A stretch of DNA of 64,000 nt from Mortierella sp. BCC40632 (taxonomy: Eukaryota > Mortierellomycota > Mortierellomycetes > Mortierellales > Mortierellaceae), in NCBI GenBank assembly GCA_011634665.1, contig WAEK01000013.1:356501-420500 (forward strand), read 5' to 3'. Numbering within the stretch: position 1 is the first letter of the stretch; every line of letters starts with the position of its first letter. The position numbers and the translations under genes were made by a program. The notes under the pieces are model-generated. The model was not told where the DNA came from, made no database searches, and was given only the letters and a program-made list of their open reading frames with translations. This document shows, one piece after another, positions 49,001-60,892 of the stretch.

Positions 49001-50471
49001 TAGTCCGGCTCCCACAACACTCGCCATTACCCGGTCTCTCTCTCTTTCTCTGCACTCTCTACTCTTTCTCCCTCACCAACACTGCCAACACTAACTCTTT
49101 TTTAAGAGGACTGTGCCCATCTCCTCGCCTTCACCTTTCTCTGTTCAACCGTATCATCGTTCCTCGAGTTTATCTTGCAGGAGACAGACAGGAGACAGAG
49201 ACTTTGACTCCTCTCTTTCGTGCCTATCGCCCTTCTCTACGGTAAGTCCCTCGTCAATTCTCACTCTCGACCCTCCTGCTCTCCACTTGTCTTGAGTTCC
49301 CCAAAGCAATTGTCTGCGACAGAATTCTCAAGTACACCTACTGGCCGACACCTCTCTTTTCCTTGGGGCTGTCTCTCCTCCACTCTCCTCCCCCTCACTT
49401 TCCCTTACACACACTCCTAAACGGTGTCCGTCCCTGTCATTGTCATGCACAAGCACTCTCTATCAACGACAAAACATTTCTGATGACCTCCCTCCCCCCC
49501 CTTGAACGACCATTACCTCAGCGTGAATGGAGTGCAAGATATTGTCATCAAGCAGGAAGACGTACAAACAGACAGCCGATCATATTGCTAACCAATGCTG
49601 TTCGTCTTTGTCCTTTCTTTCTTTCCTTCTACCGCCTCACTGGTTCCTGGCTGATCTTGCTGGTCGCTTACCCACTTTTTTTGCCCGCGGCCCACCTCAC
49701 CTCCCATCAACCCATTTACCACCACAACGATACCACATCTCTTTCCCAACGCCGGTCTAATTACCATCGCATCGCCTGTTGGTTACACACGTCTACTGTT
49801 TGATCCATGCGACTCGTCTGGACACTCCGCTTGGCTCCTCGACAAAATTGTTTGCATCTCCCGCATATTGCAACATGTGCCCTATTCAAACCCAATGTAC
49901 CAACCCGCTGCTCCCCCTGCATGACCGTTTGCCCTGTTCTCGTCTTGTGTATCCTCTCTATAAAACCTTTCCCAACCCTTCCCTCCTCCTCCAACCTCAT
50001 TCCTTTGCGACCGTTTAACTGCGGGGCATGGTTATTCATCGATCGTTCTGTCCATCTTTTCTCTCTCTTTCTCTCTCTCTTTAACTCGCTCCTCCTCCAC
50101 CACCTCTCTTGTCGGCGACAACTGGCTCTTGAACACCCTCGTTATTTTTATCGCTGACTCTGTTATCTGAAACGGCGCTTTTCTTTTCTCATTCTCACTC
50201 CCGGCTTCAACACCATAATCTGTAATTGCACGCGCCCACATACGTCATCTGGCCTCTTAATACCTCATCCTGGGTACCACTCGCACTGCTTCTGTCTCTA
50301 CACCTCTACCTTCTTCCAGCTCAGGCACCTCGTCGTTGCCGCATTCACTCCCCAGCAAATCAGCACGAACACAGGCCCGGCGCGCGTGTTTTCGCAGCAG
50401 CCAGGTCACACACCCCACAGTCCTCCTCCCCTCCCCTCTTTCATATTTCTCAGTTCCCGCCACAACCCATC
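45604..50471. other. Gene-poor region of about 4.9 kb
   Basis: No recognised gene on either strand. It contains CT repeats and a 7-base TTCTCTC tandem repeat (45919-46090), AT-rich spots near 47311, a (GTGAGT)n-like stretch at 48073-48100, a T run at 48638-48657 and, from about 48,800 to 50,470, a continuous pyrimidine-rich strand that probably includes the promoter and leader of the next gene (TATAAAA at 49959-49965). Open reading stretches at 46919-47251, 47443-47810 and 48524-48937 on the minus strand lack family motifs. Confidence 0.5.
45919..46090. repeat. CT microsatellite and (TTCTCTC)n tandem repeat
   Basis: CT dinucleotide runs to about 46000, then a spacer (CGCTTTTATAAATC), then about eleven copies of a 7-base TTCTCTC unit. 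Confidence 0.9.
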
Positions 50472-51686
50472 ATGTCATCCTCCTCTTCTCTCACATCCAC
50501 ACCCCGTCGCTCCATGCGCTGGTCTCGACTCTGTATATCGGTCCTTGTCTTTGTCAGCGCGGTCTTGCTCCAGTCAATGACTGAGGCTGCACTCACGCCT
50601 GGCTTTTGCCCTGACTGTCAGACATTCGCTTATGCCATCGCTCCCTGTGGCGGAACATTCGGCCCCTCAGATATTGAAATCAACGGAGAATATGCACTTC
50701 AACAGGAGTATGCCAAGTGCACCTGCAGTTTGGTACTGCAGCGTGTCCTCTGGAACTGTGCCAAGTGTGAGTTCTTGGCAGGGCACCAGTCCAAGTCCTG
50801 GCCACCTCAAAAGTACCAGACTCAATGCCTGGACTGGGGTACCCCTATTGATGCGTGGAATGCCCCCTATTCGGGTCAGGTCGCTCCCGGCACTCAGGCC
50901 GATCTTGGTGGCGGTACCAAACCTCCCCCTCCTCCTCCAGCTTCTTCGACTACGGCCACATCTACCAAACCGACCAGCAGCAGCAGCAGTGGTGGTAGCA
51001 AGACCACCAACAAAGATAACGACAACACCTCGTCATCGAGCGACTCTGCTTCTCCCACCTCTTCATCTGACAATGCCACCTCGGGCGGCAGTCAAACCGA
51101 GACCTCTTCAGGCCCCAATAGCAAAGCGATCGGTATTTCCGTTGGTATCATCGGTGTGGCGATCATCGCAGGTGTGATTGCAGCCGTGACCATGAAGCGT
51201 CGCAGCCGTCGTCGTCGTCACTCAATCCTTGATCTCAATGCTCCTCCCGCACTCGCAGAGTTGGTTGGCAATAATCGGGATGAAGCCCATCAGTGGGAGA
51301 AGCCTCGTCCAGGCTCGCCTTCAGGCCCTATCGCAAGTGCTCCTCCACCTGTCCACACCCGCCCTGGTGGTCCTGTTGCTCCTTATGATGGTCGCGGTCC
51401 TTATATGGCGGAAGGTAGTGTTGTTGGTGGATATGATGGACAGTATGATGCACAGTATGATCAGTACGACCAACAGTATGGACATTACCATGGCAGCAAT
51501 GCTGGCTATGACGACTATGGGCATGGACAGCATTATGGCAATGGAGGCTACCAGTACCATCAGTATGGCGATGGTTACGATCAGGGCTATCACCGCTCAG
51601 CCCCAAACCAAGGGTACGATTATGGATATGATCAGACGCCCTCACTCGGACCATCCAAGAAGGCGCCATCTGCCCCTCATGCCTAA
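50472..51686 (+). CDS. Single-pass cell-surface protein: Cys-rich ectodomain, Ser/Thr stalk, Gly/Tyr-rich cytosolic tail
   Basis: Family not recognised. 404 aa, single exon. Start chosen at MSSSSSLTSTPRRS because it places a basic stretch before a hydrophobic core (LCISVLVFVSAVLLQ), a signal sequence ending near MTEAA; the in-frame ATG at 50226 would prepend leader-like sequence. The ectodomain (residues ~40-145) has paired cysteines (CPDC, CTC, CAKC) and a QCLDWGTP segment. A Pro/Ser/Thr stalk follows, likely O-glycosylated, then a membrane helix near 218-240 (AIGISVGIIGVAIIAGVIAA) stopped by KRRSRRRR. The tail ends in a Gly/Tyr/Gln/His-rich low-complexity segment of ~90 residues. The layout resembles fungal wall sensors or adhesins, but no WSC or CFEM domain is evident. 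Confidence 0.8.
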   Translation: MSSSSSLTSTPRRSMRWSRLCISVLVFVSAVLLQSMTEAALTPGFCPDCQTFAYAIAPCGGTFGPSDIEINGEYALQQEYAKCTCSLVLQRVLWNCAKCEFLAGHQSKSWPPQKYQTQCLDWGTPIDAWNAPYSGQVAPGTQADLGGGTKPPPPPPASSTTATSTKPTSSSSSGGSKTTNKDNDNTSSSSDSASPTSSSDNATSGGSQTETSSGPNSKAIGISVGIIGVAIIAGVIAAVTMKRRSRRRRHSILDLNAPPALAELVGNNRDEAHQWEKPRPGSPSGPIASAPPPVHTRPGGPVAPYDGRGPYMAEGSVVGGYDGQYDAQYDQYDQQYGHYHGSNAGYDDYGHGQHYGNGGYQYHQYGDGYDQGYHRSAPNQGYDYGYDQTPSLGPSKKAPSAPHA

Positions 51687-51919
51687 GACCACCCCACAGA
51701 TACATTTACACAAATCCACATTTCATCTTGTAAGAAACAAGTACATGTACATGTAATATGCTAAACAGGGGATGACGGAGGAGCGAACTAGTAAAGAGCC
51801 CCCCCCCTTCTCTTCTCTATTCCTTCTCATTTCCCGAGTCCTCTTAGCCCTCCTGCCAAAAAAAAAAAAAACCAGTGCCATTTTGATTCAACTCTTGTAT
51901 TCTGAGTATTGCCCACCTA

Positions 51920-51952
<33 letters not shown>

Positions 51953-52424
51953 ATTACCATTTTATCCGTGCATCCCACACGTGTACTGCATGCTTGGGAT
52001 CTTTTTTTTTTTTATATATATATATTTATTGTCGCTGTACCCTCCCCCTTAGTTCAGTCTGTGTCCCATTTATTCATTTGAGTACAATATAATCTACCCT
52101 CTACAAGAATTGAGAGAGAAAGAAAGAAAAAAAAATCAAACCAAAGACCAATGTTATGACCCAAAAATAAAAAAGAACAAAAAAAAAAAAAACGGATAAA
52201 CACCAATGACTGCACTTGAAAAACTCATTTCGTTACTACATATTACGCTACGTGCGTCTCCTCCAAATCCCTTTTCTGCGCTTTTTTTTTGTTCTGCTGG
52301 AACTTCTACAGGAAGGGGAGAGTTTGATGGGCCGCTTTGGATTAGCGTCTCTTGACTTTTCTCTCTCTCTCTCTCCCTGCTTCTCCTCTATCTTGACTCG
52401 TTCTCGTAACCCCTTCTACTACTG
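51687..52424. other. Convergent 3' region between the surface-protein and PMT genes
   Basis: Contains A runs at 51859-51870, 51921-51951 and 52178-52192, a T run with TATATATA at 52002-52024, and several AATAAA-like sites. Probably 3' UTRs of both genes. No coding feature was seen. Confidence 0.6.
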
Positions 52425-55400
52425 CTACTGTTGTTGCTTATCCTGCTGCTGCTGCTGTTCCTGCTGCTGTTGCTGCAACCACTCCTGGTGCTCACGCTCA
52501 CGTCGAATTTCTTCAACATATTCCTCCGCCAGCTCGCGCTCATGTAACAATTCACGTTCAGTCCCTTCTCGTTTCCGGACTTCATCCATCACCTCCTCAT
52601 GCTCCTTTTGCTCTTGAATCTCTTTCAATTGTTCCTCCATGATTTCTTGCTCGTGTTTCAGCTCCTGTTCCAGTTGCTTTCGTCTATGGTCTTCTTCTTG
52701 CTGTTGTTGTTGCTTCTCCATAGCTGCCACCCTTACTTCGTCCCCTATACTCCCCCAATGATCATCACTAACACGGTCGTTGTCACCCTCGGCCCTACCT
52801 CTTTCATTAGGAATGCCAGGTGTACCCGCACGAATTTCGTCCGGCACCGGTCTTTCCGATGAATGGTCTACTCCATCCCTGTCGGGGGTACCCGCAGCCA
52901 TTGGGGCCGCTCCTGAAGACACGGAGGACGAGGAAGCGACGGCTTCTGCGGCTGCTGCTACAGCGGCAGCTCGATCTAGATAAGCGAGCCATCGTGCCCG
53001 CTCCTGTTCTCGTTCCCGTTCAAGCTGTTGGAGCTCTTGTATCAGCTGTTGAATACCATTCTCATGTTGCTTCGCATCCACAGTGGGACTTTCGACCGAG
53101 GGCGATTCCTGACCCTGCTCTGGTATCATAGAAGCGGTACTGCCTGTATCAGATGGCTGATCCACCATGGACGCTTGATTGCTCTCGATAACACGATCGT
53201 TGTTATTGCCCTGGTCCATATCTCTATCGCTGCTCAAACTTTTCACAGTGTTGTCCTGGGAAGATGACTCTGGAACGTTATCCAATATGGCAGCATCTGC
53301 CCTTGGGACCACTTGGGGAACTTCTGGCTCAAAGAGAGTGGTGTCCTTTTGCTCTTCAGGATGTTCGCTGCCGATAGCTGCCTCCTGGAGTTTGTCATGG
53401 ACCTCATGGCCATGGCCATGCCCGCCATTGTGCGCATGTGGATGGCGGAAGTGTTCATGATTGTAGTGTTCGCTCTGATCAGCATTGTAAGGTCCTTCAA
53501 AATCCTGAGCTGGATCCTCGTCTTGTTGTACAGCTGGAATAGGGTCGAACTCTTGTGGAAATATTCGACCATTCTCAAAGTTCTTGAGCTGATGACTTTC
53601 CATTGTGGGGATGCCTCCTACTTCAGAAATAGGTGGCTGCCGGTAGGGCATTGATGTAGGAGCAAGGTTCTGTCGCTGACAGACAAATTCCCATCCACCA
53701 ATGGATCGCACCTTCTCACACCTGGCTCTGGAGGTAAAATCTGTACCATAGGCAAGGGGCGAAAGACTATACCAGGAGACAACCACGAGAGCGACCAATA
53801 TCCATCCCGCAAGGTATCTCAGCTTTGCTCTTGACCATCGCTGCCAAGTCCGGTCTAGCTTTGAGACTAGGAGAAGGATTGAAAAATAGAGTGCTGGCAA
53901 ATACTGATGAAGCTGGAGCTTTGTGTCCATGAAGAAGAATGGTAGGTAATGGGCCACCCATCCAACAAAGAATGTCCCTGGAGCGACTGCATAGAATGGT
54001 GTCAAGCCTATTGGGTACAATTTTTTAAGAGAAGGGGGGGGGGAGAGAAGAAAAGAAAAGGTAGGATTATTAGAGACTAAAGAATTAGAGCATTAAACGC
54101 TAGTGAAAACCATCTTGAAAAAGATCGAATAGCGCCTTACCAAAGCGGTCTCGTTCGGTTCTGATATCCTTCTTGCCCCGGAGATAATGAATTACGCTCC
54201 GGATACACCCAATCATGTACAACAACGCTGTTGTCGTGGATGCCCACCAAAGCACGGGATTACCAATCAGATAGATGTACTGGTTCTTCTCCTTGTTACT
54301 ATGGTACATCAGTCCTCGGCTCAGGAATGGCCAACTCCAAGGAGATGATTCACCGCCCGTCCGCTTGGAATTCTGATCTGTAGCATAATAGCTTCCAGGT
54401 TCTGCAGTGGAGAGGGGGAGGTTTAAATCTAGATGAGTCCACCACATGACTCTATTGACCTCTGAGAACTTTTGGAAAAAGCTGAGGGGTTGATAAGAAA
54501 GGGATCTTGTCGAAAGTGCCACTATCGAATAGAGCATTAAAACATTAGAAATTATCCTTTAGAACCCTTGCCATTACATATTAAAGGAGTTTTTAGAGTA
54601 CTTACAACGTGAGTTGGTATTGTAGTCAACAATAAATATGGTGTCAGCCATTTGCCTATTTCCTTGAATGCATCCGACTTCCTGATGGGCCGAATGTGCA
54701 GGACTAAAGACCTTATGAGACATCAAGTAGCACTGCAACTTTTCGTTGAATAGTCTGAATCCCTTGATGGAGTGCCATTGCTTTGTGGGATCCTTTCTCG
54801 GACCTTCTGAGGACATGGCATCCCCAGCGCCTTCTTGTTGCTCATTGACAGGGACCGTCTCTTTAAACGCTTGATGGCTTGCCAGTCCAGGAACTAAACC
54901 ATCTGGGACCAATTCCACTTTCCAGACAGCGCTTGATAACGCCGAATCCTGTGGGAGAGATCCTCGAACCTCACGGATATAGGACTTGTTGGAGCCAATC
55001 GACTCTAGATCATGTGCAGAGAGCGAGAGTAACGAAATGCATTGTCGAAGTTCAATCGTATCGCCGTCATAGACATATCCCTTGGGCACGTCAGAATTTG
55101 TAGAACCAGCTTGGAGTTCAGGTTCTGACTGAGAGTGAGATGGAAGTATGGTCCAACAGGTCGTAAAATCTTCCCGTCCCATGAGTTGGATTGCTTGATC
55201 TACAAAAGTTGAGAATATACTGAGCTTAGTCATCGGCAAAGGACTTGATTTTTTGTTGGGACCTTTTGGTATGATATCATGTATAAAAAAAAAAAAAAAA
55301 AACTGGATTACCATTTGATCCTGCCCGTGCACTCTTGTCATGCATGGATTGTAGCCAACCTCCATTAGTGTTGGCGTGGCGAATGTGGACCATGGAACCC

Positions 55401-58132
55401 CATGCGATATCTATCCTCCATGACAACAAGATTAGTCTCTACTACCCTTTCAAAAATATTGAATACTCCAAAAAGAAGAGAGAGAGTTATGGAGATGTGC
55501 CGATCACTTTACGCAGGGAGGTATGCGTGAAAGGGTGGAGAGGAGAGATTCCCTTACCTGCCATGACTGGCTGGACATTATGTCCCTGAAGTGTGATTTG
55601 GAATTGAGGACTGACCCACGCGCTCCCAGGCCCAGATTTAGAAAGAAGCTTGAATTCAATCGCAAATACTCCAACGTAGAGCGCAAAGGGTATGACCATC
55701 AAACAAACGAACAAGGCAATCATTTGTTTTGAAAAGTCTCGCTATTGATGAATGGAGAATGCTCTGTCAGGGTCTTTGTCTCGTTCCCACTACTCGTCAC
55801 CACTACTTCATTCCTATCAAACCAAGACCCTTCAACGAATGAACGAACAAAAGAATAAAAGTGGCATACCGTGCTGAGATACAGGTGCTTTCTAGATTCT
55901 TGTAGGTATCTTGTCACGCACAGACCTACGGCCGCTGCCGTGAAAAGTCCTACCCAATTAACGCTAATCCAAAACAACCATAATGCCATTTCTTATCTGT
56001 GAGTAGAGAATGCTTCAAGAACCGCCAACAATTACAAGGTCGTCATCTGATGAGTAGCCCATCTAACCTGGTTGAGAGAGAAAGGCCCGCGCCGGTGGAC
56101 AAAAGCCAAGACCACCATCCACGTGTAAATGGCCGATTTCGGTGATTGTAAAAGTTGACCCAAGATAGCACAGTGTAGCCCATGAAAAGCATCATCTGAG
56201 AATCCAAGAGGACAAAACGGCTTTGAGTGATCAAGGCATTCTCTATGGAATATAAGCAGGTAGAATGATACGTTAGTGCTGCTTGATGCTGCTTGATACC
56301 CAAGTCGGTGTAGCTCTGTTTCCAAAGGAGACGATGAAATTACCAAGAGCAACCATTACAGCACAGATTATGGCAGCCTGTGTTGAATGTCCTGACATCT
56401 TGATAGTGAGGTATGATATCGGTATAAGACCTGCTCCACAGATAGCAGAGAAGAGTCGCAGGCTGATAAAAGGAACCGTACTAGGAAATGAACTAAGTGT
56501 TTGGAGAAGAAGGGGAGTGTTATATTAGCAAAGTAGATAGGGTGGCGGCTTCTTTTAGTGTTTTCAAGTCCACACTCATTGGCATGGAAAATATCCAGAA
56601 TCCATTTGACTCACTCTCCCATTGCAAAACCGAATCGGCCATCAATGCCGCGTAGGTAAGCCAATGCTGCAATAAGCATCTTGCCGAGAGGTGGGTGGGC
56701 ATCCACGTAAAACTCGCCCTTTAGGTAGCTTTGGATAAATCTTCCTGACTTTTCTTCGTCGCGTCTGGATGATGCGAAAGGTAGAACGCGAAAGAATGCA
56801 CCCTAGGTTAGATTGTTACTTCATTATCGGAGAACGCAAGCATTGCAGAAAACAGACAGATTGGGGCACCTACACAACAGCAGCAGGGACGGCCACCTTC
56901 CAGATTCTGACAACCACGGCAATGGATATGAGCAAAGCAAGGATAAATCCTTGTCCCTTTGAACTTTCCCAACCTTTCCTGGCAAATTGCTGTCTTTTCC
57001 AACGTTCGTTCTCAGTCATACCATAGTCGTCCTCATCATCGTCATACTGGTTGTCTTCATCTCCATAACCAAATGCATCCGAACTTGGAAGGAGAAGATC
57101 CCAGTCGTTCAGAAAACCACCCATCTTGCCCGTTTTGGAGCCTGCAGTCCTCTTTACGAGTTTCTTTTGTCTTGAACGACGAGGGCTCTTCCTGTTCCCA
57201 CTCCCACTCACAGCTCCAAGATCGTAGTTGTTGAAATTTTCATTATTCATGTTCTCGGTACCATGGTAAATCCCAGAACTGGGTTGGAACGTTGGCCTCC
57301 TGCGAGCATAAAATTCACTTTCGTTATCACCACTGGCACCACCGCCACTGCTGCCAAAGAAAGTGTCCCGCAGAGGCGATCCTGCGCTGGATAGCGAAGC
57401 GAGTCCTGGGGAGTACAGTTTGTCTCCCCCATGGAGACCCTGCAGGTCTGTATCGATACTAAGAGATGTCTCTGAAGCATTACTGTGTACCCTGCTGTGG
57501 CGATGACGGCGATAGTGCTGTCCCTGCTGATAGGAATGTGGCTGTTGTGCCTGATGTGGGGTATGGTACGACACAGCGGTGTTACTGTAAGTGTAAGGAA
57601 TGGAGGTGGAAATGCCAGTGGGTGAGTCGTATCCACTGCTATAACCTTCTTCTGACCCACGGTTTCTTCCACCTGTCAAACCTGTGCTATCATATGTAGA
57701 TGAGTAGTGCTGATGCTGGTTTAGCTGCTGAAGAGGGGCTGGAGGTGTGGCGAGGTCATACTGTAGCCTTCTTGGTGTCGGCAATGTCGACAGGCCAAGC
57801 CCATATCCTTCGTATCCCCCGGTACTCGAATACCCCAGATGATTCCCTTGGTTCGAGATGTAGCTACTGGAAGCCTTGACTGGGCCTCCTGGGGTCCCCG
57901 GCTGGGAGTTGTATGGGCTCTGGTAAGGGCTCCGCTGCTGGGATGACTGTTGGGGCGAGTGGCCAGGATGGACGTGACCATGGTGACCACTGTGGTCAGA
58001 GTGAATGGATGAAAAACTGCTCGATCTTGAGCGTAACACCGGAGAGGCGGCTCCGCTGGAACTGGAGCCCTGGGCTATGAACGGAAGCTCCGGTGACTTG
58101 GGTTTAGTAGGGTTATAGCCTCCAAAAGGCAT
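52425..58132 (-). CDS. Protein O-mannosyltransferase (PMT family, PMT2-like) with large N- and C-terminal extensions
   Basis: ER membrane enzyme that transfers mannose from dolichol-phosphate-mannose to Ser/Thr. Ten exons by phase: 58132-56874, 56764-56615, 56492-56344, 56242-56068, 55963-55870, 55741-55558, 55410-55312, 55199-54606, 54521-54141, 54007-52425. Total 1555 aa; usual PMTs are 750-900. Conserved blocks: first helix GFILALLISIAVVVRIWKV, then VVRDEEKSGRF, DAHPPLGKMLIAALAYLRG, ALITQSRFVLLDSQMMLF, SVNWVGLFT, KLLSKSGPGSAW, MIR start DIAWGSMVHIRH, VMWWTH, and VGWVAHYLPFFFM in the last exon. The acidic DE pair of loop 1 is kept, but the family's usual HFG after it reads KSG. About 390 Ser/Tyr/His-rich residues precede the first helix; about 440 follow the last, with a His cluster and Glu/Gln-rich coiled coil. 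Start at MPFGGYNP; the ATG at 58453 lies in CT-rich leader. PMT2 assignment is tentative. Confidence 0.88.
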
Positions 58133-59345
58133 CCTGTGCGTCTGGTTATTGTTTCTGCGGGGTGTTGAAAGAGTTGAATGATCTAATCTACCACCCCGGC
58201 GCGCTGAAATGAGCTCTGGATAGCCGGCTGTCGGAGGAAAGTCGTGAGCAAAGGTGAGGGTTAACCAAGGATGAAAAGAAGAGAGTGAGCAAAGTAAGAA
58301 AGAAAGAAAGAAAGAGAAGGAAAGAGAGAGAGAGAGAGAGAGAGAGACAATGAAAGGGAAGGAGAAAGAGAAAGGCAGAATAGGTGGAGCAGAGGGAAAG
58401 CGGAATGAAATAATAAAAAAAAGGGACGCGAACCACAGAGTCTTTTCATGCATCCGGGGTCGTGTTAGGTCGCGCTGGAATCGCGCAGGGGCAGACTTGT
58501 CGATTCCGCAGCTCTCTATCCAAGGTGGACGTGACCTGCTGCCTCACTCCCTCCAAACTGCAAGGATGCGTTTGGACAAGGCTCTTGCTCTAGTTCTGGC
58601 TCTTCCCCTCCCCTCCCCTTCCCTGCACGATCTTGGATGGCTCTCACAGTGGCGTGGCGTGGCATAGTGCTGTGCTGTGCTCCTGCGCCTGGGCATGGTT
58701 GCATCCCGTTGGTGTCCATGAGGCAAGGCGGGCGTCGCGAAAAAAAAAAAAAAAAAAAAAAAAAATAGGTTGGATCCAGGGCTTGTCCGTCCGTTGGGGG
58801 TCAGTAAGAGGTAATCCTGCGGACGTGGAATAGACGGGAATCGATCAAATCAACCGAGGCCCAGGAACAAATTTAACAGCACAGGTTTCCATGCCTTTGA
58901 GATCTCTATGATGATCATGTCATCAGTCGTGTTCCTCTTCCCCTCCACTCCACTCCACAGAAGAGAAGGTTTTTCTGGACTGGATTAAGTTCATGCTCCT
59001 CGTCGTGCTCGTCCCCCCGCCTCCACATCTGGGCACTGGCGGCCAGAACAATTCTGGCATTGGGATGGGGACCAGGACAGAGAGGCGTGGAAGAAGAGGC
59101 GTGAGAGCATTACGGGCGTTTGATATCGAGTCGGATGCTCCGGGGGAGGGGAAAAGAGAGAAGGGCTACTTCGTTTCCGCAGAGTAAGATATGAGAGCCC
59201 CAACGAAAAGAGGAAAAAAAAAAAAAAAAAGCACAATGGCACCCTCTGCGTATGGAAGTAACGTGACCATCTCTCGCAGTGGTCAACCAACCAGCCACGA
59301 ACACGGCCACCTCGGCGCCCTGTTTAAGTGGAAGATGAGTCCACT

Positions 59346-59387
59346 GGGGGGTTGAGTGGGAGTGGGAGTGGGGGTGGGGTGGGGGGA
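59346..59387 (+). other. G-quadruplex-prone G cluster
   Basis: About 42 bases with six or more runs of at least three G separated by short spacers of one to five bases, about 1.6 kb upstream of the SPT23-type gene. Confidence 0.6.
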
Positions 59388-60167
59388 GTGTCTGTTCTCT
59401 TCGCCCTGTTCACACAGGGATCTCTCACTTTCTCTCTCTTTCTCTTTCTCTCTCTCTCTCTCTCTCGCAGCGCTCTCATTCTTGTTCTCCCGCCTTTCAG
59501 TGACCTTCCATCGCCATCATCTGCATCGTTCGACCAGCCTTGTGTCTCCCCTGGCCGCCATTCTTCTCTCTACCTCTCCTCGTTCTGTCGTGTGTTGCAG
59601 TGTCTCTGCAGCCATCGCTCCCATCAGGATCATTTTGCCTTTACAAGACTCACAACTGCCACTTTTCCTCCTGTTGCCACAGCCATCGCTCCTTGACCGA
59701 GGACTCGCAGCGACCGACTTTCTCACCTGCCGTTCCCGACTTCCCCCTGTGCCAAGTAGACAGCATACAGGACAGAAAAAAAAAAAAAAAAAAAGGAGTA
59801 CCACGGCCGCACCATAACTAGCCACCCTTGCGCCAATGACCGTTCGGGAAGGGTAAGTAGACTCAGCAGCAATCTGACAGGATTAGCCCCCCCGGGGAAA
59901 GAGATTGCGGCATTGGCCTAGTGCTCAGGCATGATCCTGCAGAACCGCGATCTGAAAAACAGTATCAGCCCGGCAGAAGCGACAACGCAGGGAATTTTAT
60001 GGAAGCAGCGACAAAGTGGGATGGTCAAGATCGAACAAGGATCATTGCTAATGGAAACAAAAGGAAAAAAAAAAAAAAAAAAACGCCGAGGGAACAGTGT
60101 CCTTTTTGACTCCTTACGTTCCTTTGTGTGTGTTCTTTGTTGGCCGCATCTTGGTCTCCACTCGGAT

Positions 60168-60170
<3 letters not shown>

Positions 60171-60230
<60 letters not shown>

Positions 60231-60233
60231 ATA

Positions 60234-60269
<36 letters not shown>

Positions 60270-60302
60270 TATCTCTCTCTCTATATCTCTCTCTCTCTAT
60301 AA

Positions 60303-60352
<50 letters not shown>
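60171..60352. repeat. Compound (CT)n-(TA)n microsatellite
   Basis: About 140 bases of CT repeat with occasional A interruptions, passing into about 40 bases of TA repeat. Confidence 0.95.
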
Positions 60353-60355
<3 letters not shown>

Positions 60356-60892
60356 TCTCTTTAACTTTCTCCTGACTCCTTCTGCTCCCCTGGTTGGATC
60401 GGCGACCCTGCGCATTCCTCAGGGTCTGCATGCCACCTCCTCATTACTGCTCCATCAGATCGTTATTTCAAGACTTTTTTCTCTCTTTCTCTCACCTTCT
60501 TTCCTCCTCCACCTCCTCCCTTCCCACCTTCCTCCCATTGCCACCAGAACTAGAGCCACAACCAGAACCAGGACTAGCATCTGCTCCGCATCTCTTCCCT
60601 CTTTCTGACAGTGGCGGAATTCATTCCTCCACAAGGCACATTGGCACGGTCTCATTTTGACCTTGCCAAGAGCACGAGACTAGCTGGAGAGAGGGGTCTG
60701 TCTACTGGGCCTGGAATCCTCTTCTTCTTCTTCCTCTTCCTTCCTCCTCTTCTTCTCTCTTTGCTGCTGCAGAGCTTGACTCCAGCACAACTTTCTTTCC
60801 CTATCATTCCTCCAGTGTACAACACATTTTTTATTTTCACGCACAGCTCAACTTACCGCGTCGCTTTTCTTTGTCTCCTTTGCCCCACCTCT

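Noticed and set aside
50226..50471. Upstream in-frame ATG for the surface-protein gene
   Set aside because: It would add about 82 residues of leader-like translation before a clear signal sequence; the ATG at 50472 fits better.
52599..53654. Plus-strand open stretches opposite the PMT last exon
   Set aside because: They are antisense shadows of the Glu/Gln/His-rich PMT tail; the minus-strand frame continues from conserved PMT sequence.
58133..58453. Upstream in-frame ATG for the PMT gene
   Set aside because: The added residues translate CT-repeat leader (Ser/Leu/Phe runs); MPFGGYNP at 58132 is more plausible.
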